Source of the DNA: Betaproteobacteria bacterium
GTDB lineage: Bacteria > Pseudomonadota > Gammaproteobacteria > Burkholderiales > Burkholderiaceae_D
Reading direction: 5' to 3'
Length of the DNA: 40,310 bases
Assembly: GCA_013287275.1 (NCBI GenBank)
Contig: JABDED010000022.1
Span: 1 to 40,310, forward strand
The position numbers and the translations under genes were made by a program. Below the pieces are notes generated by a model, which worked only from the letters and a program-made list of their open reading frames with translations, made no database searches and was not told the origin of the DNA. The first letter of the stretch is position 1, and every line of letters begins with the position of its first letter. Below are positions 38,699-40,310 of this stretch, piece after piece.

Positions 38699-40310
38699 CT
38701 ATCGTTGCGCTACCGCATCCACCACGCACAGCGCCGTCATGTTCACGATCCTACGCACCGTGGCTGATGGCGTCAGGATGTGCACGGCTTTGGCGCAACC
38801 CAGCAGGATAGGGCCGATCGCGATATTGTGGCCGGCCGTGGTTTTCAGCAGGTTATACGAGATATTGGCGGCGTCGATATTCGGCATCACCAGCAGGTTG
38901 GCTTCACCGGTCAGCGTGGTGCATGGCATCATTTTCTTGCGGTAGGCAGCATCCATCGCGGTGTCGCCATGCATTTCGCCGTCGACTTCCAGGTCTGGCG
39001 CGTCGCGTTTGATGATGGCCAGCGCGGCGCGCATTTTCAGCGCGGAAGCGCTGTTGCTGGAGCCGAAGTTGGAATGCGACAGCAGCGCGGCGCGCGGCAG
39101 GATGCCGAAGCGGCGCATTTCTTCTGCGGCCAGGATAGTGATCTCGGCGATCTGTTCCGCAGTCGGGTCTTCATTGACATGGGTATCGACCATCATGACC
39201 TGGCGATCCGGCAGGATCAGCGCATTCATTGCCGCGTACACCTTCACGCCTTCGCGCCTGCCCAGCACCTGGTTGATGTAGTTCAGGTGCAGGCCGGTAG
39301 TGCCGAAGGTGCCGCAGATCATGCCGTCAGCGTCGCCCTTGTGTATCATCATCGCGCCTATCAGCGAATGGCGGCGGCGCATTTCCAGCTTTGCATATTC
39401 CTGGGTGTTGCCCTGGCGGCAGGTCATATCGTAATAAGTCTGCCAGTAAGCGCGATAGCGGTCGTCGTGCTCAGGATTGATCACTTCAAAGTCAACGCCG
39501 GCGCGCAGGCGCAGGCCGAAGCGGGCAATGCGCTGCTCCAGGATATTCGGGCGGCCGACCAGGATAGGCCGGGCCAGGTTTTCATCGACGATGACCTGTA
39601 CCGCGCGCAATACGCGCTCTTCTTCACCTTCCGCATACACGATGCGCTTGCGGGCGGCTTCTGCTTTTTTCGCGACCTGGAACAGCGGCTTCATGAAAGT
39701 GCCGCTGTGGTAGACGAACTGCTGCAGCCTGTCGACGTAGGCCTGCATGTCCTGGATAGGGCGGGCAGCGACGCCGGATTCTTCCGCCGCCTTGGCGACG
39801 GCCGGCGCGATCTTGATCATCAGGCGCGGGTCGAAAGGCTTGGGGATCAGGTATTCAGGGCCGAAAGACAGGTTGTTGATGCCGTACGCGGAAGCCACGA
39901 TATCGGATTGTTCCGCCTGCGCCAGGTCGGCGATCGCGTGCACCACGGCGATTTCCATTTCGCGCGTGATGGTGGTCGCGCCGCAATCCAGCGCGCCGCG
40001 GAAGATGTATGGGAAGCACAGTACGTTGTTGACCTGGTTCGGGTAGTCGGAACGGCCGGTGGCCATGATGGCGTCGTCGCGCACGGCCTTCACGTCTTCC
40101 GGCAAGATTTCCGGATTAGGATTGGCCAGCGCCAGGATCAGCGGCTTGGCGGCCATTTTCTTGACCATGTCCTGCTTCAGTACGCCGCCGGCAGACAAGC
40201 CGAGGAACACGTCGGCGCCGTCTATCACTTCCGCCAGGCTGCGCGCCGAAGTTTCTTGCGCAAAGCGCTCCTTGTCCGGGTCCATCAGTTCAGCCCGGCC
40301 CTTGTACACA
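38699..40310 (-). CDS. maeB: NADP-dependent malic enzyme with C-terminal phosphotransacetylase-like domain (5' end outside window)
   Basis: Oxidative decarboxylation of malate to pyruvate in the cytosol, feeding NADPH and anaplerosis. The visible 537 residues are the C-terminal part of a protein of about 760. The malic-enzyme end is seen in [71 protein letters not shown] and [13 protein letters not shown]. The rest is the phosphotransacetylase-like regulatory domain ([86 protein letters not shown]). In MaeB enzymes that domain binds acetyl-CoA as an inhibitor. The gene runs off the right edge, intact as far as seen. Confidence 0.95.
   Translation of the reverse strand, partial: VYKGRAELMDPDKERFAQETSARSLAEVIDGADVFLGLSAGGVLKQDMVKKMAAKPLILALANPNPEILPEDVKAVRDDAIMATGRSDYPNQVNNVLCFPYIFRGALDCGATTITREMEIAVVHAIADLAQAEQSDIVASAYGINNLSFGPEYLIPKPFDPRLMIKIAPAVAKAAEESGVAARPIQDMQAYVDRLQQFVYHSGTFMKPLFQVAKKAEAARKRIVYAEGEEERVLRAVQVIVDENLARPILVGRPNILEQRIARFGLRLRAGVDFEVINPEHDDRYRAYWQTYYDMTCRQGNTQEYAKLEMRRRHSLIGAMMIHKGDADGMICGTFGTTGLHLNYINQVLGRREGVKVYAAMNALILPDRQVMMVDTHVNEDPTAEQIAEITILAAEEMRRFGILPRAALLSHSNFGSSNSASALKMRAALAIIKRDAPDLEVDGEMHGDTAMDAAYRKKMMPCTTLTGEANLLVMPNIDAANISYNLLKTTAGHNIAIGPILLGCAKAVHILTPSATVRRIVNMTALCVVDAVAQR

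Overview
The window reads as a chromosomal segment of a betaproteobacterium, most likely of the Oxalobacteraceae (Collimonas, Herbaspirillum or Janthinobacterium type). The basis is moderately high GC, Burkholderiales-like housekeeping proteins (EF-G, class 2 PyrF, ThiL-PgpA, the MaeB malic enzyme with a phosphotransacetylase-like half), a PEP-CTERM protein, and short palindromic repeats that begin GTAGGGTG. The taxon is inferred from protein resemblance, not from a marker gene. No rRNA, tRNA or CRISPR array was seen.

Layout. 1-3.6 kb: the 3' end of an EF-G gene, a secreted Asp/Arg/His-rich protein, and a methyltransferase-argP operon divergent from argO, followed by the dead 3' stub of a catalase gene. 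4.4-6.7 kb: an exported creatininase-family protein with a beta-propeller protein. 6.7-9.8 kb: an ArsR-type regulator, an ornithine cyclodeaminase-family dehydrogenase, and the ohr/ohrR peroxide pair. 10-13.1 kb: pyrF, a periplasmic binding-like protein, and an orphan PilT/PilU-like ATPase with an odd Walker A loop. 13.2-14.5 kb: small enzymes (2OG-Fe oxygenase-like, cupin, SnoaL-like).

14.6-16.6 kb is an AT-richer accessory island. Three unrelated genes, a MafI-like immunity protein, a SUKH/SMI1-KNR4 immunity protein and a protein with a HEPN-type Rx5H motif, are each preceded by a copy of a conserved motif around CGGCCACAAGCAGACTT. A fourth, inverted copy closes the block. It looks like a modular cassette array of orphan immunity/toxin-type genes.

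16.7-19.5 kb: a PLP threonine/serine dehydratase, a DsbA-like protein, a palindromic element and pncC. 19.6-30.3 kb is a coherent catabolic locus. A fused 5-oxoprolinase (HyuA+HyuB) and an EamA transporter lie on the minus strand. They diverge from a LIV-type ABC importer (binding protein, two permeases, two ATPases) and a DUF1445/D-glutamate-cyclase-family protein. The suggested role is uptake and opening of 5-oxoproline or a related lactam/hydantoin. A 125-bp palindromic element sits between the binding-protein gene and the permease gene. Related copies lie at 30.3 and 32.1-32.3 kb.

30.6-34.9 kb: an orphan PEP-CTERM protein behind a near-consensus sigma-54 promoter, a HAD phosphatase, an isolated phage replication-type gene with an overlapping small ORF, an AT-rich regulatory gap, a winged-helix regulator and a Cache-domain protein. 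34.9-40.3 kb: a LysR/quinone-oxidoreductase divergent pair, the thiL-pgpA operon, and maeB running off the right end.
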